Assembly: GCA_021786915.1 (NCBI GenBank)
Contig: JAJYMP010000407.1
Coordinates: forward strand, 1 to 15,067
Length of the DNA stretch: 15,067 nt
Source of the DNA: Chloroflexota bacterium
GTDB lineage: Bacteria; Chloroflexota; Limnocylindria; Limnocylindrales; CSP1-4
Direction of reading: 5' to 3'
Numbering within the stretch: the first letter of the stretch is position 1; the number at the start of each line of letters is the position of its first letter. The notes below the pieces were generated by a model. The model made no database searches. It was not told the DNA's origin and saw only the letters and a list, made by a program, of their open reading frames with translations. Made by a program: the position numbers and the translations under genes. Positions 13,610 to 15,067 of this stretch are shown here, piece after piece.

Positions 13610-14538
13610 TCCCGCTCGCTGCCATCAATCAACTCGCGGCCGTCTACCGCGGCCGGGGCCGGAACGAGGCCTACCTCGAGTTCGCCCAGGAGCACTTCCT
13701 CGACTGGCTCCGGCTGGAAGGGCTGTTCGCGGACGACGCGGTCGTCTTCAAGGGCGGGACCGCGATCCGCAAGTTCGTCCTCGGCAACGAGGGCCGCTTC
13801 TCGACGGACCTCGACTTCGCGGTCGGGGACCCCATCTATGCCGATCACATCCTCGAGCGCCTGGACCAACGGGTCACGCACGAGGGCGTGACATTCGTCC
13901 TCGACAAGTACGACGCCACGGCGCGGAAGGGCACCTGGCACGCGGAGACGGCAGAGCACGGCTCAACGCTGCCCGCAAGCCTCGACTTCTCCCCGCGTCC
14001 TCTCCTGCTGCCCGCCACCCATCCCGAGCGCGCGCGGATCCCCGGCATCGAGCGCCGGTTCCTCGGGTTCGAGCCCGTCAGTCCGCCGGTCGCCGACCTC
14101 CTCGAGACCGTGGCCGAGAAGCTGTCGCGGTTCCGGAGGACGATGCTCGGCCGCGACGTCTATGACCTCGCGACGGTCGCGCGCCGCGTCGACGACCGCC
14201 TGGCGCTTCTCCGCGAGGTCCTCTGCTTCAAGGCGTACTTCGACCGGGTGGAGGAGGGGCGGGACACGCTCCCGGTCCCATTCACCGGTGGCGGCGAGTT
14301 CGTCGGGCGCGATCCGGATCTCGTGACCGGGGCCCATGACCTGGGTCTTCTCGCCCGCGACCGGACCGACATTGCGGCACTGCTCGAGACGGTCGGCGCC
14401 GTCTACGGACGAATTGGCAGGCCCGCCGGCGACACGGAGGCGAGGCTCGCCGCCTGCCGGTTCGAGGACCTCCACTGGGCTCGCCTCCGGTATGCCGAGC
14501 GGGGCCGTGAGTTGCGCCAGACCGGTGAGCCAGCGTGA
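13606..14538 (+). CDS. abiEii: AbiEii/AbiGii-family nucleotidyltransferase toxin
   Basis: A 310-aa nucleotidyltransferase of the DNA polymerase-beta-like fold. The first catalytic block is VFKGGTAIRKF (47–57) with the Gly-Gly-Thr loop, the second RFSTDLDF (64–71) giving the metal-binding Asp pair, and further on EKLSRFRRTMLGRDVYDLATV (about 172–192), the conserved Lys and RD.YDL region of AbiEii toxins. Some family members add nucleotides to tRNA acceptor ends and stop growth; whether this one does is not shown. GTG 13606 overlaps the antitoxin stop (GTGA), so the pair is translationally coupled. It is followed after 24 nt by the TOTE gene in the same frame, so all three are likely one transcript. 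Confidence 0.9.
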   Translation: MIPLAAINQLAAVYRGRGRNEAYLEFAQEHFLDWLRLEGLFADDAVVFKGGTAIRKFVLGNEGRFSTDLDFAVGDPIYADHILERLDQRVTHEGVTFVLDKYDATARKGTWHAETAEHGSTLPASLDFSPRPLLLPATHPERARIPGIERRFLGFEPVSPPVADLLETVAEKLSRFRRTMLGRDVYDLATVARRVDDRLALLREVLCFKAYFDRVEEGRDTLPVPFTGGGEFVGRDPDLVTGAHDLGLLARDRTDIAALLETVGAVYGRIGRPAGDTEARLAACRFEDLHWARLRYAERGRELRQTGEPA

Positions 14539-14562
14539 GTCGGGATCGGTGGGTCGGCCGTC

Positions 14563-15067
14563 ATGGGTGAGCACACCGCCGCCAGCCCGGCCGAGCTTCG
14601 CCGCGAGATCGAACGCCTCCGCGCCGACAACGGGCGCCTGCGATCGCTGCTCGGCCTGGATTCCGCCGAATCGCCGTCCGCCCAGCCGGCACCGCCGCCA
14701 ACGCCTGCTTGGGAGCCCACGCTCTTCCGCGATCCAGGGGTCGCCACCAAGCGGGCGCAGGTGGACGGCCGCTCGTCGCCAGAAGCCAAGATCGCGCTCT
14801 TCCGATCGCTGTTCGCCGGGCGCGAGGACGTGTACGCCGCCCGGTGGGAGAACCCGCGCAGCGGGAAGTCGGGATGGAGCCCCGTCGTCGTGGGCGGCCC
14901 CGCCAACGCGCGGACACCGGACCGCGAGTACCTGCCCCTGACCGACGCGGTCGTCGAGGCACATCTGACCGGCCGCGCTCACGTCGGCCTGTACCCGCTG
15001 CTGCGCGGCGACACGTGCCGCGTGCTCGCCTGCGACTTCGACGGCCCGTCATGGGCCCTCGATGCCG
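14563..15067 (+). CDS. TOTE conflict-system archaeo-eukaryotic primase protein (partial, runs off right edge)
   Basis: The 168 residues present are the N-terminus of a longer protein. Residues 9–33 are a short coiled coil (ELRREIERLRADNGRLRSLL), followed by a Pro-rich linker. Then comes the TOTE primase domain: KIALFRSLFAGREDVYAARWEN (about 76–97), YLPLTDAVVEAHL, GLYPLLRGDTCRVLACDFDG with the primase metal pair D158 and D160. Full-length relatives continue with helicase and nuclease parts in a conflict/defence system; none of that is visible here. The Cys cluster many relatives carry between the RWEN and LPLTD blocks is absent; that segment is only about 25 residues. ATG 14563 is the first possible start after the in-frame abiEii stop. 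It is the last visible gene of the AbiE operon. Confidence 0.85.
   Translation, partial: MGEHTAASPAELRREIERLRADNGRLRSLLGLDSAESPSAQPAPPPTPAWEPTLFRDPGVATKRAQVDGRSSPEAKIALFRSLFAGREDVYAARWENPRSGKSGWSPVVVGGPANARTPDREYLPLTDAVVEAHLTGRAHVGLYPLLRGDTCRVLACDFDGPSWALDA

Noticed and set aside
1..15067. CRISPR array, insertion sequence, or long direct repeats
   Set aside because: No regularly spaced repeats, transposase motifs or terminal inverted repeats were seen by eye on either strand.

Overview
The window is very GC-rich with tight, overlapping genes and frequent GTG starts. Two of its start regions look leaderless. The set leuS – comEA – comEC – holA with rsfS nearby, plus an F420-type luciferase-like oxidoreductase and a CGNR-family regulator, suggests a high-GC soil- or water-type bacterium from Chloroflexota (Limnocylindria-like) or Actinomycetota. 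This placement is inferred from gene content only.

Left part (1–5975). rsfS (ribosomal silencing factor) and a small two-CxxC zinc-finger protein read rightward. Facing them is a leftward operon: comEA, comEC, an HD-domain hydrolase and holA. Two junctions overlap by 1–4 nt (TGATG, GTGA). The comEC/HD junction is anomalous: the comEC frame has no stop at the expected end and runs about 520 nt through the HD gene. One missing base would restore a standard ATGA overlap.

Middle part (5975–9622). Two tiny overlapping leftward ORFs (38 and 79 aa) diverge from a CGNR-type zinc-finger regulator. The shared control region holds a consensus promoter, a perfect 19-bp palindrome and repeated TAACC half-sites. 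Convergent to the regulator lie an F420-type oxidoreductase, a two-helix membrane protein and a cupin, all leftward. The cupin diverges from a class II aldolase/adducin-family gene.

Right part (9706–12492). leuS (leucyl-tRNA synthetase) and, upstream on the same strand, tRNA-Ala(GGC), separated by a strong hairpin.

Far right (12493–15067). A defence-type operon reads rightward: abiEi antitoxin/repressor, abiEii nucleotidyltransferase toxin (GTGA overlap) and, 24 nt later, the start of a TOTE conflict-system primase that runs off the window. The operon begins with an apparently leaderless promoter whose -35 region lies inside an inverted repeat. This joined AbiE–TOTE arrangement is the best candidate here for an unusual biological system; its decisive part, the rest of the TOTE protein and its partners, lies beyond the right edge.
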